From contig JAGQDJ010000077.1 in the NCBI GenBank assembly GCA_022885665.1, positions 682,001 to 746,000 of the forward strand: a stretch of DNA of 64,000 nt. Reading direction: 5' to 3'. The notes below the pieces were generated by a model. That model ran no database searches, was not told where the DNA came from, and saw only the letters and a list, made by a program, of their open reading frames with translations. Position 1 is the stretch's first letter, and each line of letters begins with the position of its first letter. Positions 23,829-34,259 of the stretch are shown here, piece by piece. The position numbers were made by a program, and so were the translations under genes. The DNA is from Triops longicaudatus. Lineage: Eukaryota > Arthropoda > Branchiopoda > Notostraca > Triopsidae.

Positions 23829-24600
23829 CCCATGTTATTCCTTATGGGATTTAAAAACTTTTTGGCTCCTGAGACGCCCTCAGGGCATAATTTCATATTC
23901 AAGCTCAATTTTCTCGCTTATTTGAAGGGCTAGCGCAGTAGTTCTTACAGATTCGGAATCCTCGCGCGGAGGGGAATAAATTCCATAGCTTAATTTGCGT
24001 TTTCCAAACATTTCGATTAATTGGGGTACGAGATGATAACATCTTTGCCCATAATTGAATACCGTTTAAGTTAGCAGAAACAAAACTACTGGCATGGTCA
24101 CTCATATACCAAACACGATTATGTGTACAGAGTTCTATGACTACAAATTTATACGAAATCTTTTGCATAATTCACCTGTTTGCCCGCAAGCGTCTTTCTG
24201 GTGCTCATACGTTCAAGACTAAAACGTTGCCGCGCAGACAATGTACTAACTAAAGTTCCCTTATCTGCTATTTTGTTTGCAATCTGACGGTTTAAAAATT
24301 AGGACAACAAAATTCCAAGCGCGGAGCAATTTATTGAATACAATACGTACATACAATAGTGTAAAAAAGCAGTCACACGCAATCTCTAAATAACAAGGCA
24401 GCGGAAAAATCGTACCAAAGGAATTTCTACCCAGAAGTAGTTTTATGAATTCGAAAGGAAAAAATAAATAAATTCAAATGAAACAAGAGTACTAGATTCA
24501 AACAAATGGACAAGACGGAAGACTTTTTTTACAAATATAACTATTTATTTTCGTTTACAAGACACACACACACAAAAAAAAAGCGAGTCAACCCCATTCT

Positions 24601-24801
24601 TTAATCCACAACAGTCCCACAAGTTCGTAGGATGAACTCCCGGACATGGACATTACCTAAAGGGGGGAAAATGGAAAGAATTATTTCAGTACCCTTTTTA
24701 TAGTACACATACACAATAACTGTTACACGTCTCGTATCCAATAATTGACAGAGACGACAAATACCCTCAAAAATACTAGACCGCTCTTCCAAATTACGCA
24801 T
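24601..24801 (-). CDS. Possible small ORF, divergent from the MIF-like gene
   Basis: An ATG-initiated frame of 66 codons begins MRNLEERSSIFEG. It may instead be two exons joined from GAGG|GTATTT to TTTAG|GTAATG, giving 30 aa with the same ending ...TCGTVVD. An AATAAA lies about 60 bp beyond the stop. It shares its 5' flank with the MIF-like gene. I do not recognise the product and it may not be coding. Confidence 0.25.
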   Translation of the reverse strand: MRNLEERSSIFEGICRLCQLLDTRRVTVIVYVYYKKGTEIILSIFPPLGNVHVREFILRTCGTVVD

Positions 24802-24859
24802 CAGGTCATTTCTATTTGCATATATTCCAGTTTACAGCTACACGGGGTACATAAACTTG

Positions 24860-24896
24860 TGACGTGGAAGAGGAAACTGTAATCAGGCCCCGCCCC
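24860..24896. promoter_or_regulatory. CRE-like TGACGTG and GC box between divergent units
   Basis: TGACGTG at 24860-24866 and GGCCCCGCCCC at 24886-24896 lie 125-165 bp upstream of the MIF-like start codon. The GC box stands out from the AT-rich surroundings. A role as shared promoter is inferred from position. Confidence 0.45.
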
Positions 24897-25022
24897 TTGA
24901 CCTCCTTGTACTCCGAAGAGCGTTCACGTCTGCATTACATCTCGTCCAAGTAAGCAGTATTAAAACACAAACGAAGCTTAACAAAGTATTTCAGTTTCTT
25001 ATATGTTTTTAGACATACCACA

Positions 25023-25488
25023 ATGCCCTTCGCTACCATAGAAACCAACATTGCGGAAGCAGATATTCCCCAAGATTTTGGTGAAAAGCTCACGAAATGG
25101 CTAGCAAAACAACTAGAGAAACCCGAGGCGGTAAAAGAAAATCTTTCCTCTTCCATTAAACTTATCTTTTCTCACATTCTGCGTTCAACAGAGAATTAGC
25201 GTCACTTTACTGCCTGGTCGAAACATGATGCGCGGAGGTTCAAGTGCTCCTCTTCTCCACATCGAATTAGCAGCTGTGGGAGTTATCAGTGAAGCAAAGC
25301 AAACGGCGGCTTTAACAGAGCAACTCTTCGCCTTCTTACAGGAAACTACTGGTCTTCCGACAGATAGGTATGACGTTTCACAAAAGCACAGTAATGCACA
25401 ATCACGATTCTTTCATTCCAGGATAACTGTGCTTTACAAACCTATTCAACCATGGCAAGTGGGAGTAAACGGAGCTATTCTGGGTTAA
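25023..25488 (+). CDS. D-dopachrome tautomerase / MIF family protein
   Basis: Small trimeric tautomerase, often secreted as a cytokine-like factor. The N-terminal Pro2 catalytic base (MPFATIETN) is present, followed by the family's KPEARISVTLLPG and GGSSAPLLHIELAAVG region. The C-terminus QPWQVGVNG resembles D-dopachrome tautomerase more than MIF. The CxxC pair of vertebrate MIF is absent. Three exons join in phase to 116 aa: 25023-25130, 25192-25367, 25422-25488. A poly(A) signal is at 25621-25626. The family is certain; DDT versus MIF is a judgement. Confidence 0.92.
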
Positions 25489-25998
25489 TATTCCCTGCCC
25501 ACAATATTTGGTCAAAAAGGAATTACTCGGGACACATCGTCAAACAGAGCTCACTAGAACCGGTTATTTTTACTGCCCAATTACTTAGTGCAATGTTGGA
25601 ACGTATATACCTGTTCATGCAATAAATGTTTATATCACATAAACATTCAATCTGATCTTAATTAAGTTCAACTCCACTTTTGTATTAAGCTTTGTAGCTT
25701 ACTTTTGCTAAAATTTCATTGCAGATTATTCAAATATTTTGTGACGCGTTTTTTAATCTTGTACGGTTTTGAAGCAGTATCTGGTAAACCTCGTACGATA
25801 CCCCAAATAGAGTTGCAGAATATTAAAACAAAAAAAATCCTAATGGGACTACGGTATTTTGTAATTAAGTTAAAGAATTCGGATGAAAAAGCAAATTAAA
25901 ACAACGAATTGAGAAAACAAGGGTGAAAAAAAAATGGACAATAGCTCATGCCATCTTGTGGCAGTTTTCGGATTTGGTTTTTATGTAGATTTCTAGAT
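25489..25998. other. Intergenic, MIF-like to ALKBH6
   Basis: 510 bp, AT-rich. It holds the MIF-like 3' UTR and the ALKBH6 promoter. A 64-codon open frame at 25705-25899 lacks family features and looks like chance. Confidence 0.5.
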
Positions 25999-26843
25999 AT
26001 GGATAGGTTGGATCCAAAATACTTGCTGCCGGTAATCACCGAGCTTCAAAAATCAGTACTAATACAAATATATTAAGTTTTATTTAAATTTAGGGTACAC
26101 CGCTGGGTTATTGTATCCCTGACTTTATCACGAGTGCCGAAGAAGAGTATTTGCAAAGGCAAATCTACAACGCACCTGCTCCTAAATGGACCCAATTGTC
26201 CCACAGAAGGTTACAGAACTGGGGAGGTATTCCCCACCCTAACGGCATGATAGCAGAAACCATTCCACAAGTAATATAGAAAATAAAACTAAAACAAGAT
26301 CGAAGCTAACATAATGCATTTGCTCAGTGGCTTCAAACCTATCTTGACAGAATCGGCAGTTTAGGTATTTTTAAAGAGAAGCTTCCGAACCATGTCTTGG
26401 TGAATGAGTACAAAGCTGGCGAAGGCATTATGGTAACTTATATTATTTAATAGTATTATTATTTTAATTATTATCATTATTTTTTCCTTCAGCCCCATTT
26501 GGATGGACCGCTGTTTTATCCAACGATCGCTACAATCAGTTTGGGTTCTCACACGCTATTAGATTTCACTCCGATAAAGAAAGACCAAGAAGAAAGCTCA
26601 CAAACTGCCCAAAAGTGTTTCTCGGTTTATGTCCCTAACCGCAGTCTGCTGGTTTTACAAGAAAACCTCTACCACGATTTCATGCACGGCATATTAGAGC
26701 GAACTGACGACGTGGTGACCGACGAAGTCATTAATGCCCCATCTGAATTACTCGGTCAGACGTTAACTAGGCAAACTCGTATTTCTCTGACTATACGCCA
26801 TGTACCTAAAACCTCAAAAATGAAAATAAAATTGGGAAGATGA
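25999..26843 (+). CDS. ALKBH6: ALKBH6, 2-oxoglutarate/Fe(II) dioxygenase of the AlkB family
   Basis: AlkB-family oxygenase; the cellular substrate of ALKBH6 is not firmly known. Landmarks match ALKBH6 closely: IPDFITSAEEEYL, NAPAPKWTQLSHRRLQNWGG, PHPNGM, the iron HxD (MPHLDGPLFYP), YPTIATISLGSHTLLDF, a distal His (MHGI) and the oxoglutarate Arg region (TRISLTIRHVP). Four exons join in phase to 221 aa: 25999-26031, 26094-26270, 26328-26432, 26493-26843. Human is about 238 aa. The stop codon is 44 bp from that of RNASEH2C on the other strand, so the 3' UTRs probably overlap. Confidence 0.95.
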
Positions 26844-26887
26844 TTACTTACCCTGGTTTAAACCAACAGAAAGGTTCTGTTTGTTGT

Positions 26888-27408
26888 TTATGGTGTTTGA
26901 GAATGAAGAGCTTCGGCTAAAGGAATCCAGTCTAATGCTTGTTGTAAGGCATCGTTCTTTGACGGTAATGTATCCCAGTTCCAGTAGGTCATGCCAGAAA
27001 AAGTGGCTTGAACAGAAGCTTCACTAAAGTTAGCATCTTTTTCGCTATTGTCTTCACTCTTTTTCTCAATGATGAGCCCTGTATAATTTTCGGGTACTTT
27101 TAAAATCTGCCCTTCTAAAGGATATCCACGGAATGAGCACACCAAACCTAGAAAGACTTTATATAAAACTGTAAGAAGTACTTTTTAGCGCAAATACCTT
27201 CGTTGGAAGCAGTCTGAATAGACTCTTGAGATTCAGGTTTTGTTTGATCTTCGGTTTCTGTTTTGCGCACATAAGGGGTAAAATACGTTGAAACATTGGC
27301 AGGTCCTCGCTGCTCAATTCTACAAGGTATAAACTGAACATGATTATCTTCTACTTGTTTAATTGTGGTTTTATCGACACTGACAGACATTCCATCGTTT
27401 GCAGCCAT
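26888..27408 (-). CDS. RNASEH2C: Ribonuclease H2 subunit C
   Basis: Non-catalytic subunit of RNase H2, which excises ribonucleotides from DNA and cleaves RNA:DNA hybrids in the nucleus. Recognised by HVQFIPCRIEQRGPANVSTYF near the start and SFRGYPLEGQILKVPENYTG plus FSGMTYWNWDTLPSKNDA in exon 2. Two exons join in phase: 27198-27408 and 26888-27147, giving 156 aa (human 164). An acidic, Lys-rich loop lies between the two conserved halves, as in other animals. Confidence 0.95.
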
Positions 27409-28201
27409 GTTTTCAAACTTGTTGCGCTACTAACAAGCCAGTAGGAGGGACAAAGCAAGGTTGGCCCGCCTGAGCGCACTGTTAAGTGACGTCACAGATT
27501 CCGACCTTCCCGCACGCCAGTGCAATTCGGACATTGAAACTTATAAGAGGATACACCTGGTTATGCCAGTAAGCTGAGTAAAATGTCACTGAAGGAAATA
27601 GACTGAATAATTCTCAATTCGATCAGGTTAACAAATGCAATTGTTAACAATATCCATTTCTTATTACTTCCGCACATAACATCGTTTTTTCGCTCGTGCT
27701 CCAACACGCGTAATACTGTACAAAATTAACATTATTACTATTTCAACGCCCATGCTAGAACCCACTAAATTGAAAACTACAACACTGGTCAACTGGAACC
27801 TTTTCACCTTCTCTACTTTTTGGTTAACAACGAATTTTGTCTCCCCCCGTCTCAACAAAGGTTAAACAAATTTTGCCAGAACTCGCCGACTTTTTCTTTT
27901 TTGACAACGACCGAAACAATTTTTCCATTCCTGTCGCGACGAAATCTACCCTGGACTCGAGGAGAATACAATCTTGACATTCTACATTGTATCTTTCCTA
28001 CAACTAAAAAATATTTCCATTATAATTGTCCTTATAAAAATCTGCGTAAGGTTGCGAACGTATGTGTGAAGAGAAGACTAGCTAGGATAAAGAACAGAAC
28101 ATGCAGACAAGAAATGTCATCAATTTTTCTGACCTGATTCATCTCCTTATATCGAAAAAGAAAAATTTTGAGAAAAAGAAGCAACACAGAAAATGAGAAA
28201 C
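27409..28201. other. Intergenic, RNASEH2C to BAH gene
   Basis: About 790 bp. The minus strand has an open frame at 27664-27858 with one hydrophobic stretch (VEIVIMLILYSITRVG) and a basic tail, and a second short frame starting MSRLYSPRVQG near 27990. I could not join them with good splice sites or recognise either, so no gene is called. Confidence 0.4.
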
Positions 28202-31200
28202 TTAGGTAGGATTCTTCAGAATGCGCTTTTGCCGAAAGTCATAGACCTTGCGGCACACCAACACTCGATCAGGTGCGATTTGCAAAGATGGCCAACGCTT
28301 TACATGCTTCGCAACATCCCCTGAACTTTCACCACATGGCGACGGAACCACACACGGCGGAGCCACTAATCCGGTTTGAATCATTCGCACGTGCTTCCTG
28401 TACCTGAACCATTGAAAATCCCATTAATTACACTGCTCGACGATTGAATTATCAGATGATCTTGCCTGCAGTATTCATTAAAGGTAAGTACGTAACATTT
28501 ATCTTCAATACAAGCCACGCTGGTGAAGTCTCTGTGTCTGGAAGCGAACACTTCATCAGGTAGATCATTAGGAAGCCTTCCTTGTTCGGTGTGCTCCGGA
28601 CGATAGTACCAAAGCACCGATACCATCATTTCCCCTAAAATTAAAATATACGATACTTGTGATACCATGTTAGTAACAAGACCAATGCAATCGGATTTAC
28701 CGTCCTCATGATTCTCATAAAGTGCTGCCACTTTGGCAACGTAAGGCAGATCTTTGGGACGCGGTCCAGAGCGTAGCAAGACACAATCGCGTACACGAAT
28801 CACATCGCCTTCTGTATGCTTGATAGCTGGGTAACAGCGTCGTACTACGCCCACATCGTCGTTCTGAAATTTCGAAAGAAGACTCAAATTAGGTTTTCGC
28901 AACTTCGGTAATTACAATAGTAAAATATACAATATTTAAACGCAAAACGAAGACAAATTCAATTTACAAACGTAATTCCACAATTTAAATGTTTTTCATA
29001 AAATGATATTTTGCTTCAAAAAACGGCATACTTTAAGACGATTGATATAAACAACATTAAGTAAAAATACACGGACGCAAAAAAAAATTAAAAAATAAAC
29101 ATAATAAATTGAAAAAAAATAAATAAAAGATTTACCCTGAGGTAGATCTTGGCTTCATAAGATTCGCCTTCCCATCTCCATCCATTCGACCACTGCGGTT
29201 TCGCTGGGCATTCTTGCGGTGCTTTACTGATTGGCGTTGCGTTACAGTTCTCGTCCCTCTTAGTTTGTGCATTGTTCTCGTTTACTTTGTCCAATTTCTC
29301 TTCCGTACTTACAGCAATCTTGGATACGAGAGACTTTTTGTCTCCGGGTGAGGTGAACTTTTGTTTCTCCTTCTGTTTCTTGGGTTCTTTGGTCCCCTTC
29401 TCCTTCGACACTTTGACTCCGACCCAAAGTTTGGATTTCTTCGCGCTGACAACCGTACTCTTGTTGGATTTGTCTTTGGATTTACTCTGCTTCACTGGCG
29501 CTTTGCGCGTTTCTGACTTAGCCTTTAATTTCTCGTTCAATTCCTGCTTCTTCTTGGAAATCTTTTCTTTCTTCGTCGTCCCTTTATCTTCCAACTGAAT
29601 CATTAACTTCTTTTTGTTCTGTTTCTCCTTTGAAGTACTCTTTGCCGTTTTCTCCTCACTCCCTACAACAGCGCTGCCCTTTTTCCGCTTAATGGCCCAC
29701 TTACAGCAACTAACGGTAACCGAGGTATCACGTGAAGATTCTGAACTGGGCGTAGGAGCACCCATACTCGCTGCTAGGGACGCCTCCAGACCTGGAGAAA
29801 CCGAAGCATTTGCTAAAGGTGGTGGGGGGGTGTTTTGGTTATCACTGGGACCCACGCCCTCACCAGACATGGGCCCAGCCCATCCGTTTTTTGGACACGC
29901 CGGAGACGAAGATGGGCAGGAACAAGGAACATTACAATTCCCACTATAGCCCGCCGAACAACCTAACAATATAAAACATAGACATTAATCAGTGAACAAA
30001 CTTTATTCTTACGGCTCTTTGAAATGTTTGCTACTAATGTTACACGTATATTTCTTTTTTAAATTAGTAGTTAGTTTCAAATTTCACTTTGAAAAAGATT
30101 CCGATTTTAATTAAATATTTTACGCAAGAAATTACTTTTATTTTCTATTATTTTTTATTTATTTTATTTTTTATATTGTTATTATTATTTTAATGGAATG
30201 GAGTAACTACGTTTAATTTTACACCTTTTAGAATAAAAGAGATGGAAATAATAAGACTGATGTTTTTTTCTTTACCAGGGGCAGGTGGTCCAAAGGTCCA
30301 ATACGGTGCTGTGGGCAAGGCCGTTCCTAACCTGGAAGCCGGAAACCACGTGGAAGCATGAGTCCGCGTCTCTACTTGGGTGTAGAGTGGAGGGACGTTG
30401 AGAACACTGGAAGCAACCTCCGCAGCCTCTGCTACGGTTTTGGCGTTGGGCAAGGGGGCAATGTAATGTGAGTGAAGGACTGATACAGAGGGCGGTGGAG
30501 GTGCAGGAGGTACCGGCGGTGGGCAGTAATACGGTGGGTAAGGAAAAGCTCCCGGGTACAGGCAACTTGAGTACGGATACCGTACAACGTCCGAGTAATG
30601 TGTAGGAGACATGTACGGATTGTACAGGGAGTCTTGGTAGCCCGAGGCGGTACTAGGAAACGAAGGTGGGTAGTGAAGTGGTGCGAATCGGGCCGCTGTT
30701 GGCTGCGGTGGGTGCGGGTACGGGTTCACGTGCAACGTAGGGGGTGGTATGGGGGGAGGATGGGGGGAAAAACTATTGGTTTCTTGTTTTGGAAAACCTA
30801 ATGACGGACGCGTTAAATGCGAAGAAGTTTGGGAAGATGAGGTTTCTCTCTCAGCCGTGTCGGCACGCGCGGTTGGGCTCGATGACGAACACCAATCTAA
30901 GATAATGAAAAATACTCATTACTCACAGATATTCATTATTAAATAACCAAGACTGTATAAATATACTGTAAAAATAACCTAAGAATACAGGAAACTAATA
31001 AACTCTGACTCACTTAATTTTTTTTCACTGATGACTCACTAGGAATGCTTAAAACACACCAAAGTATAGGATTTCTTACTCGAGTGTACAGTAGCCCTCT
31101 AAATTCGACGTGTCATAGCAACTTAGAAAAAATACCGAAAAAGGTAGCGTAAAACAAGTCACAGAAACTTACGCTTTAAAGTGTCTTAATGGATGAGAAA

Positions 31201-34200
31201 CGATATTACAAGATCGTAATGGTTTAAAGTATTGAAAAATTAAATTTAGAATGTGGAAATACGAGGCATAGAACATAAAGTAAAGAATGTAAATTAACTT
31301 TTCTTGGCTATCTGAAAATGTATTTTGTAAGGTGTCTCAACATATGAGAGTTAATGTAGAGGGATCTCTATTATCCTCATATGGTTTAACAGGTTACCGA
31401 CTTAACCGTGTAGCCTTACGTCAAAAAGGTTAATGCTACTTTTCATGAAATATTGGAGCTGATTTGGAGTAAAACACGAATTTTAATTTTCAAAAACTGA
31501 CGAATATTACTTCTGTTATCGAAACTAATGAATGCTTAATAGAAGAGCTCTTTATACTGCACTTGAGCATCAAAAGAAAAGAACTGAAGCGCCAAAAAGT
31601 ATGTAAATAAACCTTCCAAGACTTCAGACAGCTGACACCAGAATGACAGAGGTGCCAGCAACTTACGCGTATGGCAAAACACTAATGACTCACTAAGAAT
31701 GCGATGCTTTCATTACAATCTCCGTGGTAGCGACACACTGTACTCAAGAAACTTGACTAAATCCGCAACAGTGGATTGCTCAGTACGTGCAACGTCAGAT
31801 ATTCGTTAAAAATGAATCATTCGTTGAAGACAGGCGTTATCAACGCAGAATTAGTCAAGCCTACACGAAAGCGCTAATCGGTTTACAGAATACAAAATTA
31901 AGCTTTTTAATAACAAAACAGAGACAGTCACTGTCTTCGTTGACTACTATGAGGTTCAAAAGAATGTAATTAGCATACTCAGAATTAGGCAACTTTTCTG
32001 TCTAAGGAACGAACCAAGATCCGGCTTCAGGTGTTACGAAAGAAAGACAGCAAAATCGTAAACTATGTGGCTTGCTCAACAATTGCTTCATTCTAACGAA
32101 AAATTGAAAAGAAACGGGACAATTCCTGAAGGTTATACTAAAAACAGAAAAGGTTTTCCCCATATTGTTATACTTAAACAAAAAAAGAACGCTTTAAAAA
32201 AGACCTTTTTCGTTAGGTAGCTAACGCATAGCTAAAAAATAATGCAAATGAAGCGAGTTAGATAAAGAACATTCAGAAATGGGTCAGACTATGGTAACAC
32301 AAATACAATAGTTCCTTACTTGCACGCGGGGATTTACTTTCAACACGGACGTTGGGTTCACTGAGACGCTCCGTTGTCTCCGTTTTCACCGTGCAAACGT
32401 CCACTCTTGGGCTACCAGGCCTTGGCGAATCCATAGCCACCCATTGGTCAGGTAATCGCATATTTCTCAGGGCGCCTAATGGGTTATATGTGGGCCCTTG
32501 CGTAATGGAACTCGTAACCTAGGAAAAGCGCAGGATGCGAAAAAGCAAGCCCGTGAAGCGATCTGTGCATGACGTAGTTCCCAAAATAGCCCCAAAGAGA
32601 AAAGAGATCCGAAAAGTTTACCATTTCACGGCGCTCCTTTGTATTGCTCCCTTTTTGGATCGAATGCGAAGTGAAACTTTTCTTTAACATCTTGGTCCCA
32701 TCTGGGCTCGTGCTGCAGGTGTCAATGACCACCTTGGATATGGTCGTGACGCTATGATCCCTTTTGAGCAACCCAGTTTTCTCGCGGCCTTCTTCACTCA
32801 GGTCAGGATTGGGCGTCAGTTCCTCCGCTGAACCAGAAACCAGCACAGTTTCAGGGTTAGGGTCATCTCTCCCTCGCGTTGCTTCGCTACTTTTGCTAGA
32901 AGCACCCGAAACAGGTGATTTCTTCGTGGGTGGTGTTACACACTTTTCCGCCCACTGGGAAGCAGCCATGATGGCGGAGGCGTTTAAGCTGGCCATGCGT
33001 TTGGGCAACACGAGATCCTTGCCAGCCAAAGCTGCTAACTGACTTTGCTTCTTCTTCTCTAGCCGCTCCATCTTTTGCTTACGCAAAACGGCTCTTGTGC
33101 GGATAACGCGTTGGGGGGATTCTTTGGCCGCTACCACTTTGTCCTTGCTCGTTTTCTTTTTCTTGTCGTCAGCATTCTTCAAATTCCGGGCTCTCGTATT
33201 GGCCTGTGACGCCGATCTGCAGCGAGTCACCCGCTCATCCGGGGATGATAAATCACCTGACTCCGAGTCGTTGCTGCCTTCGCTAGACTCGCCGGAATCT
33301 GACTGGGATGACCGGCTGACGGCCCGGTAATCTTGTCGCGCTTCGTTTTCCAGCAAACAATGCACTTTCGCTAACGCATTCAAACTGGCCACGCGTTTGC
33401 GTTTCGACCGCCCACGTGCGACGTTCTCTCTTGTGTTCTTAGTGGGCTTCCTCACCACCTTTTTGATACGTTGTTTCGAGGAAACGCGCTCCTCTTTCTC
33501 GTCTTCGTCGTCCTCTTCCTCGGAAATCACTTTGTCCTTGTCGTTGGACGTGACACTAGCCAGCGCTAATGGGACTGTACTGGTAGGAAGGGGGGAACCG
33601 GTGCGGGTACTGGAATCGCCTCGAGCGACTTGCTCGATCGTTTCCATCATGTGACGCCACTGCTGAGCAACAAGCGATTCCGAGGCTTTGGTATGGATTG
33701 CGTTGTGACAAGTGACGGTGAAGGACTGAATGCGGCTGCTGGTGCTCGTAGTCAGTGGCGTATTGCTCGATGACGTCAGCACGGCATACACTGACGTGGT
33801 GCACGTCGTCGTTAAGAGGGCGACGTCACTGGTGGCCGAAGGCCCGTGCATGCGGGAACGCAGCGAGTCCCGTAAAGTAGACAACTTAAGCTCGTCTTCA
33901 ACAGCACCCGGAGAGCCGATGGGTTTGGTTACACTATCCCCGCAAGTACTAGTACCGTTCTCGAATTGAGGACTCTGTACTTTGGTGGACGTTGGTACGG
34001 AAGGAGACGAACCGTTCTCTACCTGGCCAATATGGGAATTGTCAGATTGGCTCTTTTTCTTCCGCGTTTTAAACTGCCACTTGGCTTTCGGAGAAGCCGA
34101 CAGTGCCGGGTTCTTCGAGGGACTCTTACCAGCGTTTCTCGCGCAACTGCGGAGCGTCAGCTTGAACCGACGTTTCATGCGATCTAGCTTGACATTTTGC

Positions 34201-34259
34201 TTCTTCGCTTTGGTTTTGTCATGCTTTCTGCGTGGTTGTTGCAGGCTTTGGCCACGCAT
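28202..34259 (-). CDS. wge: BAH-domain chromatin protein, winged-eye/BAHD1 type
   Basis: Nuclear protein whose C-terminal BAH domain reads modified histone tails; relatives (fly winged eye, human BAHD1/BAHCC1) act in heterochromatin and Polycomb-type silencing. The BAH block is clear: GWRWEGESYEAKIYLR, RRCYPAIKHTEGDVIRVRD, DLPYVAKVAALYENHEDG, VLWYYRPEHTEQGRLP, EVFASRHRDFTSVACIEDKC, then VCRKVYDFRQKRILKNP at the end. Upstream are basic stretches, a KRKRVASLNALAKVHCL motif, a related RMASLNASAI motif and a Pro/Tyr-rich segment. Seven exons join in phase to 1270 aa: 32622-34259, 32320-32518, 30276-30896, 29136-29962, 28701-28863, 28466-28634, 28202-28397. The last intron is GC-AG. The symbol is by family; BAHD1 is the alternative name. 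Confidence 0.9.

Larger units (their letters stand above)
22865..24600. other. Region without a confident gene
   Basis: Upstream flank of ARV1. It contains a T40 tract (23562-23601), two identical 16-bp repeats (23791-23828) and an AATAAA on the minus strand near 23748. Between 23885 and 24295 the minus strand has three overlapping open stretches in different frames that look protein-like, none of which I recognise. A decayed element or an unresolved small gene are both possible. Confidence 0.5.

Noticed and set aside
29272..29949. Two plus-strand ORFs of about 110 codons rich in Phe/Ser/Leu
   Set aside because: Antisense of the Lys/Glu-rich part of the BAH gene; the hydrophobic composition is what Lys codons give on the other strand.
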